DNA of 64,000 nt from Acetobacter oeni (lineage in GTDB: Bacteria; Pseudomonadota; Alphaproteobacteria; Acetobacterales; Acetobacteraceae), in contig NZ_WOTA01000008.1 of the NCBI RefSeq assembly GCF_011516825.1, positions 62,001 through 126,000 of the forward strand, read 5' to 3'. The position numbers and the translations under genes are program-made. Under the pieces are notes generated by a model. That model ran no database searches. It was not told the origin of the DNA and saw nothing but the letters and a program-made list of their open reading frames with translations. Shown here piece after piece: positions 55,235 through 63,430 of this stretch; the first letter of the stretch is position 1, and each line of letters starts with the position of its first letter.

Positions 55235-55582
55235 TTACCCCGCCAGTTCAGGTCGCCATGTTTTCTGCGGATTACGCCAGTCGATCCCTTCGAGCAGACA
55301 ACTTAATTGTGACGCACTCAGATGGATGGCCCCGTCCTTTGCCGAGGGCCAGATGAAATACCCACGTTCAATCCGTTTTGCATAGAGGGACACTCCAATC
55401 CCGTCATGCCAGATCAGTTTCACCAGATCGCCGCGTCGGCCACGAAAGACAAAAACATCACCAGCATAGGGGTCTCTCCCCAGAAACTGTTGAACCCTCA
55501 GCGCCAGACCGGGCATGCCAAGGCGCATGTCTGTCGCACCTGCCGCCAGCCATGTCTTCAGACCAGAGGGAAGAGGGATCAT
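55235..55582 (-). CDS. tnpB: IS66 accessory protein TnpB (Orf2)
   Basis: The 115-residue protein has the conserved GATDMRLGMPGLALRVQQFLGRDPYAGDVFVFRGRRGDLVKLIWHDGIG core of IS66 Orf2. It overlaps the end of tnpA by 4 bases. Confidence 0.95.
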   Translation of the reverse strand: MIPLPSGLKTWLAAGATDMRLGMPGLALRVQQFLGRDPYAGDVFVFRGRRGDLVKLIWHDGIGVSLYAKRIERGYFIWPSAKDGAIHLSASQLSCLLEGIDWRNPQKTWRPELAG

Positions 55583-56019
55583 GAGCGTAAAACCTGAAGG
55601 AGTTTCCTCAGATCTTCAATCGCGATCCGGCTGTCAACCATCAGCTTCTCGCCACCAGGAAAAAGAATGCTGGCTTCATGTCCACTCCCGCAGGACTGGT
55701 CTCCTCCCAGCCCTTCAACAGGGGATGTCATATGAACCGGCACAAAAGAAAGCTGCTCTTTCGCAGACGGGTTTACGAAATCCAGTCTCTGACGCCATCG
55801 GTAAACGACGCTGACGTGGACACCAAACTGGCGCGCAACAGCACGGACTGACTGACCAGTTTCATAAGAAGCCAGCACAACCCGACGTCTGAACGCGTCA
55901 TCATAGGCCCGGCGCCGTTCGCCAACAATTTCAATAACCGGATGAAGGGCTCGCGATGCTTGTGTCGCAGCGAATGTCGCTGCGACACAAGCATCATTCT
56001 GTTCTGATCGCTCTGTCAT
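55579..56019 (-). CDS. tnpA: IS66 accessory protein TnpA
   Basis: The 146-residue protein has a helix-turn-helix (YDDAFRRRVVLASYETGQSVRAVARQFGVHVSVVYRWRQRL) typical of IS66 TnpA. Its first codons contain a perfect 18-bp inverted repeat (55956-55994), which could fold over the start region of the mRNA. Confidence 0.9.
   Translation of the reverse strand: MTERSEQNDACVAATFAATQASRALHPVIEIVGERRRAYDDAFRRRVVLASYETGQSVRAVARQFGVHVSVVYRWRQRLDFVNPSAKEQLSFVPVHMTSPVEGLGGDQSCGSGHEASILFPGGEKLMVDSRIAIEDLRKLLQVLRS
55956..55994. repeat. Perfect 18-bp hairpin inside the tnpA 5' coding region
   Basis: Arms 55956-55973 and 55977-55994 are exactly complementary, with a 3-base loop. In the tnpA mRNA the stem covers about codons 9-21. 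Such structures in insertion sequences can dampen translation, especially of read-through transcripts. Confidence 0.8.
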
Positions 56020-56085
56020 GAACAGAACACATCACCACACCATAAAATCCACAAGGCGTCTCACACCGGAAGCTTACTTACGAAC

Positions 56086-56369
56086 AGCAATTCCGACCAT
56101 ATACGTTGCTCGATCCTGATGACCGTCCCGTCGCCGCGACCGCGATCGAGGCAGACGCGCCGATAATCGTCACATGGAACCTAGACGACTTTCCTGTTGC
56201 CGAATTAAGAGAGCATAGCTTGGCGCAGCAGTCACCGGATGTCTTCCTGGTCGACCTCTGCAAGCGGGCCCCGGATAGGCATTGCCTTCTGAACGAAATA
56301 GGCAATCTGCTTTCACCGAAGTCTCAGGGCATTGAGCCGCAGTGCGTTTGTCACGACGGCCAGGGATGA
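56086..56369 (+). pseudogene. PIN-domain toxin, 3' part, truncated
   Basis: Continues the toxin after the IS66 element (QQFRPYTLLDPDDRPVAATAIEADAPIIVTWNLDDFPVAELREHS, then QSPDVFLVDLCKRAPD). It carries the second half of the PIN active site. After about 56275 similarity to the family as I know it stops. The open frame runs on into the end of the copper ATPase gene in the opposite direction, so the natural C-terminus is lost. Confidence 0.75.
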
Positions 56370-58691
56370 CAGGGCCATCGCGCCTCCCGCGAACATGGGC
56401 GACAGCGTAAGGCCAAAGACGGGATACAGTACGCCTGCGGCAAGTGGGATGCCGATCCCATTGAACAGGAAAGAAAATGCCAGATTCTGCCGGATGTTGC
56501 GCATCGTCGCCTGTGCCAGGCGGCGGGCGCGTACCAGTCCGGCGAGGCTGCCTTGTGCCAGTGTCATCCCGGCGCTTTCGATGGCGACATCGGTGCCTGT
56601 GCCCATGGCGATTCCGATATCGGCGGTGGCCAGGGCCGGCGCGTCGTTGACGCCGTCGCCCGCCATGGCGACACGGGCTCCCTTCTGTTGCATGTCACGA
56701 ATGATCGCGGCCTTATCCTCGGGTTTGAGGTCGGCATGTACCTCGTCGATTCCCGCCTGCCGGGCCACGACTTCCGCAGTCCGGGCATTGTCACCCGTCA
56801 GCATCACGATCCGCATGCCGGCTGCGTGCAGTGCCGCGATGGTCTCCTTCGCGTCGGTCTTCAGCGGATCGGCCACGACCAGCAACCCAGCGGCCTGTCC
56901 GTCGATGCCGACGAACATGACGCCCGCGCCCTCCGCCCGGTGGGTGTCCGCGACAGGGATCAATGCCGACGCATCGATGCCCTGCTGCCGCATCTGGGCC
57001 TGGTTTCCGACGACGACGGCATGCCCGTCCACGGTGCCGGTCACGCCCAGGCCGGTCTGAGACGCGAAATCCCCGACCGGCGCGGCCTGAAGGCCCTGCT
57101 CCGTCATCGCGGCGACCAGCGCCTGGGCCAGCGGATGCTCGGATTGTGTTTCCAGTGATGCCGCCAGTCGCAGGACGATGCTGGAATCCCATGCACCTGA
57201 TGTTTCGGTCGCGATCAGCCGGGGCTTGCCTTCCGTTACGGTGCCGGTCTTGTCGATCACCAGCGTATCGACCGTATCCAGTGCCTGCAGGGCCTCGGCG
57301 TTGCGAACCAGCACGCCAGCTCGCGCCCCGCGTCCCATGCCGACCATGATCGACATCGGAGTGGCCAGGCCCAGCGCGCACGGACAGGCGATCACCAGGA
57401 CCGCAATGGCGTTCAGCAGTGCGTGTCCGAAGCGCGGTTGCGGACCGACCAGAAGCCAGACAACGAAGGTCAGCAGGGACACAAGCACGACCAGCGGCAC
57501 GAACCAGCCGGAGACCCGGTCCGCCACCGCCTGGATCGGTGCGCGCGTACGCTGGGCGGCCGCTACCATGCTGACGATCCGGGCCAGCATTGTGTCCGAG
57601 CCGACGGCCTCGGCCGTCATCAGCAGGCTGCCGGTGCCGTTGATGGTTCCGCCCGTCACCTTGTCACCCGGGCCCTTGGCGACAGGTGCTGGCTCTCCTG
57701 TCAGCATGGCTTCGTCCACGCTGGAGCGCCCGTCCATGACGGTGCCGTCCACCGGGATGCTTTCCCCCGGCCGGATGCGGAGCCGATTGCCGGGCACGAT
57801 CTGGGCCAGCGGTACGTCGTCCTCGCGATCCTGCGCGCCGACCCGGTGTGCGATTTTCGGTGCGAGATCCAGCAGGGCGCGAATGGCGCGACTGGTACGG
57901 GCGCGGGCGCGCAGTTCCAGGACCTGCCCGGCCAACACCAGGGCCACGATAACACCTGCGGCTTCGTAATAGACCGGGACCGACCCGTCATGCATGCGGA
58001 AGGCAGCAGGGAACAGGCCAGGGGCTACTGTCGCGGCGATGCTGTAGAGAAAGCCCGCGCCGACGCCCAGCATGATCAACGTAAACATGTTCAGATGCCG
58101 GGTGCGGAGAGACATCCAGCCGCGTTCGAGGAACGGCCAGCCGGCCCACAGCACGATTGGTGCCGTAAGCGCCAACTGAATCCAGTTCGTCAGGCCGCCA
58201 TCGAAAAATGCCAGCCCTCCCATATCCGCCGCCATGGCGATGACGACGAGCGGGACCGCCAATATGCTCGCTCCCCACAGGCGCCGGCTGAAATCCACGA
58301 GTTCCGGGTTGGGCATGTCGGCGTCGGATGGCTCCTCCGGTTCCAGCGCCATGCCGCAGATGGGGCAGGAGCCGGGGTGATCCTGTCGGATCTGGGGGTG
58401 CATCGGGCAGGTCCAGATCATCCCGGCCCGCCTGGGCTGAGGCTTGATGGGCGTCGTGTCCGCCTTGTGCAGGTAATGACAGGGGGCGGCCTCGAACTTT
58501 GTCTGGCAGTGCGCGCTGCAAAAATACCAGGTCCGGCCATCATGGTCGGCATGATGCGTCGCCGTCGCGGGATCGACCGTCATGCCACACACAGGATCCT
58601 TGACCAGGTGCGCGTCAACTCCGGTCGCTGCCGGGGTGGGACCCTCTCCATGGAGATGGGACGCGCAAGCTGCTGTATTGTCGTTCGTCAT
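56313..58691 (-). CDS. copA: Copper-translocating P1B-type ATPase
   Basis: I take ATG 58691 (792 residues), preceded by AAGGGGGC; a longer frame starts at 58751 within the promoter. It exports Cu(I)/Ag(I) from the cytoplasm. In place of classic HMA domains the N-terminus has a YHS-type domain ([31 protein letters not shown]) and a heavy-metal-binding HMBD ([26 protein letters not shown]). The core has the CPC motif in [13 protein letters not shown], the DKTGT phosphorylation site, MLTGDNA and [21 protein letters not shown]. It is divergent from csoR with a shared operator. Confidence 0.93.
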   Translation of the reverse strand: MTNDNTAACASHLHGEGPTPAATGVDAHLVKDPVCGMTVDPATATHHADHDGRTWYFCSAHCQTKFEAAPCHYLHKADTTPIKPQPRRAGMIWTCPMHPQIRQDHPGSCPICGMALEPEEPSDADMPNPELVDFSRRLWGASILAVPLVVIAMAADMGGLAFFDGGLTNWIQLALTAPIVLWAGWPFLERGWMSLRTRHLNMFTLIMLGVGAGFLYSIAATVAPGLFPAAFRMHDGSVPVYYEAAGVIVALVLAGQVLELRARARTSRAIRALLDLAPKIAHRVGAQDREDDVPLAQIVPGNRLRIRPGESIPVDGTVMDGRSSVDEAMLTGEPAPVAKGPGDKVTGGTINGTGSLLMTAEAVGSDTMLARIVSMVAAAQRTRAPIQAVADRVSGWFVPLVVLVSLLTFVVWLLVGPQPRFGHALLNAIAVLVIACPCALGLATPMSIMVGMGRGARAGVLVRNAEALQALDTVDTLVIDKTGTVTEGKPRLIATETSGAWDSSIVLRLAASLETQSEHPLAQALVAAMTEQGLQAAPVGDFASQTGLGVTGTVDGHAVVVGNQAQMRQQGIDASALIPVADTHRAEGAGVMFVGIDGQAAGLLVVADPLKTDAKETIAALHAAGMRIVMLTGDNARTAEVVARQAGIDEVHADLKPEDKAAIIRDMQQKGARVAMAGDGVNDAPALATADIGIAMGTGTDVAIESAGMTLAQGSLAGLVRARRLAQATMRNIRQNLAFSFLFNGIGIPLAAGVLYPVFGLTLSPMFAGGAMALSSLAVVTNALRLNALRLR

Positions 58692-58745
58692 GAAGCCCCC
58701 TTGCTTGTGGCCGCCAGCCGCGGCGTCGAAGTATGCCATAATCGC

Positions 58746-58783
58746 TTGCACTTCAAGGTATGCCCCTGTAGGGTATAGTGCAA
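58746..58783. promoter_or_regulatory. CsoR-type operator and divergent promoter between copA and csoR
   Basis: An inner dyad TATGCCCC-TG-TAGGGTATA (58759-58777) is of the G/C-tract type bound by CsoR. It is framed by an outer perfect dyad TTGCACT (58746-58752) / AGTGCAA (58777-58783). On the minus strand TTGCAC and TACCTT 17 bases apart form a good promoter for copA, which the operator covers. Copper binding would release CsoR. Confidence 0.65.
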
Positions 58784-59055
58784 TGAGGCAGTCACGGGTA
58801 AAGATTTCGCAGGGCCTGAAACGGGTCGAAGGTCAGGTGCGTGGCATCCAGAAAATGGTGGACGAAGACCGCTATTGCGTGGATGTTCTGCTTCAGCTTC
58901 GGGCCGCCAAGGCGGCGTTGCATCGGCTCGAGGGGCTTGTTCTGCGCGAACATATCGCGGGCTGCGTCGTGGAGGCGATCGAATCCGGCGATCCGGTGGA
59001 GCGTCAGGAAAAAATCGGGGAACTGATCGAAACGGTCAGCAAGATGACGGGGTAG
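58783..59055 (+). CDS. csoR: Copper-sensing repressor CsoR
   Basis: The 90-residue helical protein starts at ATG 58783. The family pattern is complete ([52 protein letters not shown]). The Cys-His-Cys copper ligands are visible as RYC, REH and AGC, which favours Cu(I) over the nickel/cobalt RcnR type. It lies between the divergent Cu ATPase and the other copper genes. Confidence 0.9.
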   Translation: MRQSRVKISQGLKRVEGQVRGIQKMVDEDRYCVDVLLQLRAAKAALHRLEGLVLREHIAGCVVEAIESGDPVERQEKIGELIETVSKMTG

Positions 59056-59057
59056 AC

Positions 59058-59465
59058 GTGCAAGAGATCGGCGCGATACGGTTGGGACGGTTGCTGGCCT
59101 GCCTGCTTCTGCAGGTGGGGCTGATGCTGGCATCCGTCATGCCGGGTCATGCCGCCACGTTGCCCTCTACAGTTGCTGTGGTTACCCAGCCGATGGCCGA
59201 CATGCCAGGGATGCAGATGCCATCCCGTGCGGATACGACGACCGCACATTGCAATCATGAACCGTGCCACGACCATCATCCATGTCATCATTGCGGCGAT
59301 TGCTGCGCCCAGGGTGCCTGCGTCGCCAATTGGCTGATGCCGCCCTCCGTGACCAGGGCGTTTGATTACTCAGGTGTTACGGCACCTTTCGGCCTGTCTC
59401 GCTCGGATCGCATCGTCGGTCATGGGTTCGCGCCGGCCCTGCCACCGCCCAGAGAGATGGCCTGA
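59058..59465 (+). CDS. Exported His/Cys-rich protein (DUF2946-like)
   Basis: Starts at GTG 59058, two bases after the csoR stop (135 residues). A signal-anchor-like N-terminus (LLACLLLQVGLMLASVMPGHA) leads to a Met-containing stretch. A dense His/Cys cluster follows (HCNHEPCHDHHPCHHCGDCCAQGAC, residues about 75-100). Small proteins of this style accompany copper genes and probably bind metal in the periplasm; the family assignment is tentative. Confidence 0.7.
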   Translation: MQEIGAIRLGRLLACLLLQVGLMLASVMPGHAATLPSTVAVVTQPMADMPGMQMPSRADTTTAHCNHEPCHDHHPCHHCGDCCAQGACVANWLMPPSVTRAFDYSGVTAPFGLSRSDRIVGHGFAPALPPPREMA

Positions 59466-59541
59466 TTCTGTTCTGACAGTCTCAGGGCTGGTCATGGACC
59501 TATGACCGGCTCCGCCTTCTCTCTTTTGCGGACTATTATTC

Positions 59542-61374
59542 ATGTCAATACGATCCCTTGCGGGACGGAGCGCGATCACGCGCCGTCGTTTCGTCGTCGG
59601 GACGGGCCTGTGGGGAGCGGCACTGGCCCTCCCGCAGGGCAGCGCGAGCGCCTACGCTTCGGTCTATACACCGGCGTCGGGGCGGCCCGACCCGCTGCCT
59701 GGCACCCGTTTCGACCTTACGATCGGTTCTGTACCGATCAATATCACCGGTGCGCGCATGCACGCGGTGGGTGTGAACGGCTCCACGCCCGCGCCGATCC
59801 TGCGCTGGCGTCAGGGCGACACAGTCGAACTGAATGTCACCAACCGGCTGGATGAGCCCAGTTCGATCCACTGGCACGGAATCCGGGTGCCGGCCGACAT
59901 GGACGGCGTGCCCGGTCTGAGCTTTGGCGGGATCGCGCCGGGTGACACGTTCACCTATCGCTTCCCGCTGCATCAGAGCGGCACCTACTGGTATCACAGC
60001 CATTCCGGCTTCCAGGAGCAGACGGGCCTGTATGGGGCTCTGATCATCGACCCGAGAGACGGTTACGCGCAGCATTTCGACCGCGATTATGTGATGGTCC
60101 TGTCCGACTGGACCGACGTCGATCCTGAGGACATCGTCTCCAACCTCAAATTCCAGAGCGATTACTACAATTTCCGCCAGCGTACGGTGGACACGTTCTT
60201 CCGTGACGCACATCGGCAGGGGCTGGGTGCGACGATCCGAGATCGCCTGCAATGGGGTGCCATGAACATGGCGCCGACCGACATTCTGGATGTGTCGGGC
60301 ATCATCTACACCTACCTGATCAACGGCCAGTCGCCTGCTGCAAACTGGACGGGCCTGTTCCGACCGGGCGAGCGCATACGCCTGCGCTTCATCAATGCAT
60401 CGGCGATGACGCTGTTCGACGTGCGGGTTCCCGGCCTGACGATGACCGTTGTTCAGGCCGACGGTAATGACGTGGAGCCCATTCCGGTCGATGAATTCCG
60501 CATCGGGCCAGCGGAAACCTACGATGTAATTGTCAGCCCCACCGCCGATGGACCGTACACAGTCTTTGCCCAGGCCGAGGATCGTACCGGATACGCGCGC
60601 GGCACGCTCGCCACCCGTTCGGGCCTTGCCGGGCCGGTTCCCCCCATGGACCCGCGCCCTCTGCGCACCATGACCGACATGGGTATGGGGAATATGGACA
60701 TGAAGGGCGGCATGGCGGGCATGGAGATGGGGAGTTCGCCGGGGAAGCCCGGTGATGCCCCTGCCGGCGGCGGCATGGACATGGATCACATGGACATGAA
60801 GGAGGCTAACAGACCCGGAGCCGCTGCGATGGATATGCCGGGCATGGCGGCTGCGTCGCGGCATAAAACAGAGTTGAAACCCGGCGTCGCGGTGCAGAGT
60901 GTCGCCATGATGCCGATCAACCGGCTGGCGGAGCCGGGCGACGGGCTGGAGAATAATGGTCGCCGCGTTCTGACCTATGCCGATCTGCGGGCCACGATCC
61001 CGGGCGCGGACCCACGCCCGCCGTCGCGCGAGATCACCCTGCACCTGACCGGCAGCATGGAACGCTTCATCTGGGGATTCGACGGCAAGAAGTTCTCGGA
61101 AGCGGAACCGATTCGTCTGACTTTGGGCGAGCGGGTGCGCTTCGTCCTGATCAACGACACGATGATGGAGCATCCAATCCATCTGCATGGATTGTGGAGC
61201 GAACTGGAAAATGGGCAGGGTGACTGCCGACCCTACAAGCACACGATTACCGTCAAGCCGGGTGAGCGGCTGAGTTACTTGGTCACGGCGGACGAACCCG
61301 GGCTGTGGGCATATCACTGCCACCTGCTCTACCACATGGAGGTGGGCATGTTCCGCACGGTGGTGGTGTCGTGA
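59542..61374 (+). CDS. Copper resistance multicopper oxidase CopA
   Basis: The 610-residue periplasmic oxidase has a Tat signal (RRRFVVG near residue 15). Copper ligand motifs are SSIHWHGIR and TYWYHSHSG in the first domain, and HPIHLHGLW and WAYHCHLLYHMEVGMF in the last. A Met-rich insert (about residues 375-445: MTDMGMGNMDMKGG, MDMDHMDMKE, MDMPGM) is typical of PcoA/CopA. It oxidises Cu(I) to the less toxic Cu(II). It is followed directly by copB. It should not be confused with the ATPase also named CopA. Confidence 0.93.
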   Translation: MSIRSLAGRSAITRRRFVVGTGLWGAALALPQGSASAYASVYTPASGRPDPLPGTRFDLTIGSVPINITGARMHAVGVNGSTPAPILRWRQGDTVELNVTNRLDEPSSIHWHGIRVPADMDGVPGLSFGGIAPGDTFTYRFPLHQSGTYWYHSHSGFQEQTGLYGALIIDPRDGYAQHFDRDYVMVLSDWTDVDPEDIVSNLKFQSDYYNFRQRTVDTFFRDAHRQGLGATIRDRLQWGAMNMAPTDILDVSGIIYTYLINGQSPAANWTGLFRPGERIRLRFINASAMTLFDVRVPGLTMTVVQADGNDVEPIPVDEFRIGPAETYDVIVSPTADGPYTVFAQAEDRTGYARGTLATRSGLAGPVPPMDPRPLRTMTDMGMGNMDMKGGMAGMEMGSSPGKPGDAPAGGGMDMDHMDMKEANRPGAAAMDMPGMAAASRHKTELKPGVAVQSVAMMPINRLAEPGDGLENNGRRVLTYADLRATIPGADPRPPSREITLHLTGSMERFIWGFDGKKFSEAEPIRLTLGERVRFVLINDTMMEHPIHLHGLWSELENGQGDCRPYKHTITVKPGERLSYLVTADEPGLWAYHCHLLYHMEVGMFRTVVVS

Positions 61375-62177
61375 TCCGGGGTCTGATAGGTGGCACGGTC
61401 CTTGCCGCTGGACTGGCTACCGCGGTACCTGGCACGGGACGCGCCCAGTCAGTCCCGGCACGCCAGAGCGAAGGAACCCAGGAAGCGCAGACCGCCTCGG
61501 CTCCCGCGCCCGTGGTCTATGTCAACGGCATCCAGCCGGTCATGGACCATAACATCTATATGCATGCGCTGCTCGACCAGTTCGAGGCGCGCTTTGGTGC
61601 CGATGGCGGGCAGTTCCGTTACGATGGGCAGGCTTGGTTCGGCACTGACTACGACAAGCTCTGGCTGAAATCCGAAGGCACGGTCGGCACAAACGGCAAG
61701 TTCGGTGATGGAGATCATGAGGCCCTCTATGATCGTGCCATCTCCCGGTATTTCGATGTCCAGACTGGCGTGCGTCTCGATATTGACAACGGCCCCACAC
61801 GGGCCTGGGGCGCGATCGGGGTCGAGGGACTGGCTCTATATTTCTTCAATGTGGAGGCCACGGCCTATTTCAGCGACCGGGGTGCGGCGGGGCGTCTGCA
61901 GGGCTCATACGATATCCTGCTGACTAATCGCCTGATTCTCCAACCCCAGGTCGAGATGAACTTCTATTCCGCGTCCGATCGTGCGCGCGGCGTCGGAACC
62001 GGGCTGTCCGATATCGATACGGGATTGCGGCTTCGCTACGAATGGCATCGGAAATTCGCGCCTTATATCGGCGTGAGTTACTCCGGCACGTTCGGTCAGG
62101 CCGCCGACATGGCGCGTTCAAGGAATGAGCGTGTCCAGGACCTGAATTTCACCTTCGGGATCAGGACGTGGTTCTGA
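61371..62177 (+). CDS. copB: Copper resistance outer-membrane protein B
   Basis: Starts at GTG 61371, overlapping the stop of the oxidase gene (GTGA); 268 residues. It has a signal peptide, then the CopB/PcoB barrel: NIYMHALLDQFEARFG, WFGTDYDKLWLKSEG, YFDVQTGVRLDI, FAPYIGVSYSGTFG and a C-terminal aromatic (RTWF). The usual Met-rich N-terminal stretch is nearly absent; it may be supplied by the separate Met-rich protein downstream. Confidence 0.9.
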   Translation: MIRGLIGGTVLAAGLATAVPGTGRAQSVPARQSEGTQEAQTASAPAPVVYVNGIQPVMDHNIYMHALLDQFEARFGADGGQFRYDGQAWFGTDYDKLWLKSEGTVGTNGKFGDGDHEALYDRAISRYFDVQTGVRLDIDNGPTRAWGAIGVEGLALYFFNVEATAYFSDRGAAGRLQGSYDILLTNRLILQPQVEMNFYSASDRARGVGTGLSDIDTGLRLRYEWHRKFAPYIGVSYSGTFGQAADMARSRNERVQDLNFTFGIRTWF

Positions 62178-62257
62178 CCGCTCCTGCCCGATGTGAAGTC
62201 GTTGCGGGGCGCTCCGTGCGGCCCCGTTTCAGATAACAAAAGATAAGGAACTTACAA

Positions 62258-62650
62258 ATGCTGACTATCAATTTCAGGTTCTCGGCCGCTCTGGCCGCAC
62301 TTCTGGCCACGGTCTCGGTTGCGCATGCCCAGACCCCCGCTCCGGCACCGGCCCAGCCGCAGGGTCAGGATATGTCCGGGATGCAGGGCATGTCCGGCAT
62401 GTCGGGGATGGACCACGACAAGATGAAAATGGACGGCATGTCCGGTTCCGGCATGGAGGGCATGGAGAAGGGCATGAAAATGAAGGGAAAGATGGGAGAC
62501 TGTATGAAGATGAAGGGCATGAATATGTCGAACGGCCACGCCATGGCGCCGTCAGATCACAAGATGAAAATGGGCTGCGGTGACAAGGAAAGCGGCATGA
62601 AGATGCCGATGGGGCCGCAGGGCATGCCTGACGCGGTTCATCAGCGCTGA
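62258..62650 (+). CDS. Met-rich periplasmic protein, probable copper-binding
   Basis: The 130-residue protein has a signal peptide (ending AHAQ). A long Met/Gly/Asp/Lys repeat follows (MSGMQGMSGMSGMDHDKMKM, then more) with two cysteines (GDCMK, GCGD). The spaced methionines suit Cu(I) binding. It lies 80 bases after copB, with AAGGAACTT as ribosome binding site. No enzyme domain is visible. Confidence 0.8.
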   Translation: MLTINFRFSAALAALLATVSVAHAQTPAPAPAQPQGQDMSGMQGMSGMSGMDHDKMKMDGMSGSGMEGMEKGMKMKGKMGDCMKMKGMNMSNGHAMAPSDHKMKMGCGDKESGMKMPMGPQGMPDAVHQR

Positions 62651-62705
62651 TCGGGTCCTGACCGGAGCGGGGCGGCGCCATCAGCGTCGCCCCTGGAAAG
62701 GCCCA

Positions 62706-62740
62706 GGGAGGCACGTATGACAAGGAGGCACGTATGACAA
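62706..62740 (+). repeat. Tandem duplication of ribosome binding site and start codon
   Basis: The unit GGAGGCACGTATGACA occurs twice in a row. The first ATG (62717) opens only six codons and stops in the second copy; the second ATG (62734) starts the cytochrome gene. Confidence 0.8.
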
Positions 62741-63297
62741 GACTGATCTGGGGGTTCGCCGGTATCCTGCTGTTTGGGATCGGCGCAGGAGCGACCGTCG
62801 TTTTCGGTGGCCTGTATGATGTGGGCGCCACCTCGCCGCACTGGCGGCTGACCTATCGTGTTCTGGAAACGGCACGCCTCCATTCAATCCGGCATCACGC
62901 CGAGGGCATTACCGCACCTGTCGATCTTGAAACGCAGGCACGGCTCGTCGGCGGCGCATCGCATTTTTCGACGCATTGCGCCTCCTGTCATTCCGCGCCG
63001 GGCGTCGAGGCCGAGGATATGGCGGTGGGGATGTATCCGAAGCCGCCGGTTCTGAAGGATGTGGCGCAACGCTATACACCGGGCGAACTGTTCTGGATCC
63101 TCAAGCATGGCATCAAGATGTCGGGCATGCCGTCCTGGGCGGATCATGGTGATGATGATCTCTGGAACATCGTTGCGTTTCTCGGGAGCCTTCCGGGAAT
63201 GAACAGTTCTGACTACCAGGCGCTGGTCGCCCAGGCAGGAGCAGCTGGCGGACATCATACGCATCACGACATGGATATGCCGATGCCCCGACCGTAG
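62734..63297 (+). CDS. Membrane-anchored c-type cytochrome
   Basis: The 187-residue protein has an N-terminal transmembrane anchor (residues 5-27) and one haem site CASCH at 82-86. A distal Met lies in IKMSGMPSW, and the tail is His/Met-rich (HHTHHDMDMPMP). It probably takes electrons from periplasmic copper chemistry, but its partner is not shown. The start at 62734 lies in a tandem duplication of its own ribosome binding site and start codon (62711-62740). Confidence 0.85.
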   Translation: MTRLIWGFAGILLFGIGAGATVVFGGLYDVGATSPHWRLTYRVLETARLHSIRHHAEGITAPVDLETQARLVGGASHFSTHCASCHSAPGVEAEDMAVGMYPKPPVLKDVAQRYTPGELFWILKHGIKMSGMPSWADHGDDDLWNIVAFLGSLPGMNSSDYQALVAQAGAAGGHHTHHDMDMPMPRP

Positions 63298-63312
63298 ATG
63301 CCGCTGCGATAA

Positions 63313-63326
63313 TTGATCGAGATCAA
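63313..63326. promoter_or_regulatory. FNR/Anr-type box TTGATCGAGATCAA
   Basis: An exact match to the FNR/CRP-superfamily consensus TTGAT-N4-ATCAA. It lies about 105 bases upstream of the last gene of the window and 16 bases after the cytochrome stop. It would bind an FNR, FixK or DNR-like oxygen or redox regulator. Confidence 0.65.
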
Positions 63327-63336
63327 GGAAAATATG

Positions 63337-63352
63337 CCATACCCCCGTATAG
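63337..63352. promoter_or_regulatory. Possible second copper-responsive C-tract site
   Basis: CCATACCCCCGTATAG resembles one half of the copA-csoR operator (ATACCC followed by a pseudo-symmetric arm). It lies between the FNR-type box and the last gene. The match is partial. Confidence 0.3.
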
Positions 63353-63430
63353 TAATTTCTTATTCCTGACGACGTCCGGAAAATGGGTCGGTATGCGCTT
63401 TGCCGAGGATGATGACGTGTTGGAGAAACC

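Larger units (their letters stand above)
53550..56077 (-). mobile_element. IS66-family insertion sequence, complete
   Basis: A 2528-base element with imperfect terminal inverted repeats that start GTAAGC(A/T)TCCGG at each end. It is flanked by a perfect 8-bp target duplication TTACGAAC (53542-53549 and 56078-56085), the length expected for IS66. It carries tnpA, tnpB and tnpC on the minus strand, all open. It splits a PIN toxin gene: removing the element with one duplication copy restores the reading frame across the site. Confidence 0.93.

Noticed and set aside
57423..58778. A 451-codon frame on the plus strand opposite the copper ATPase
   Set aside because: It lies antisense to a complete P-type ATPase and its sequence has no recognisable features.
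59545..61335. A 596-codon open frame on the minus strand opposite the multicopper oxidase
   Set aside because: It is antisense to a clearly conserved gene, is rich in His and Arg as GC-rich shadows are, and has no domain.
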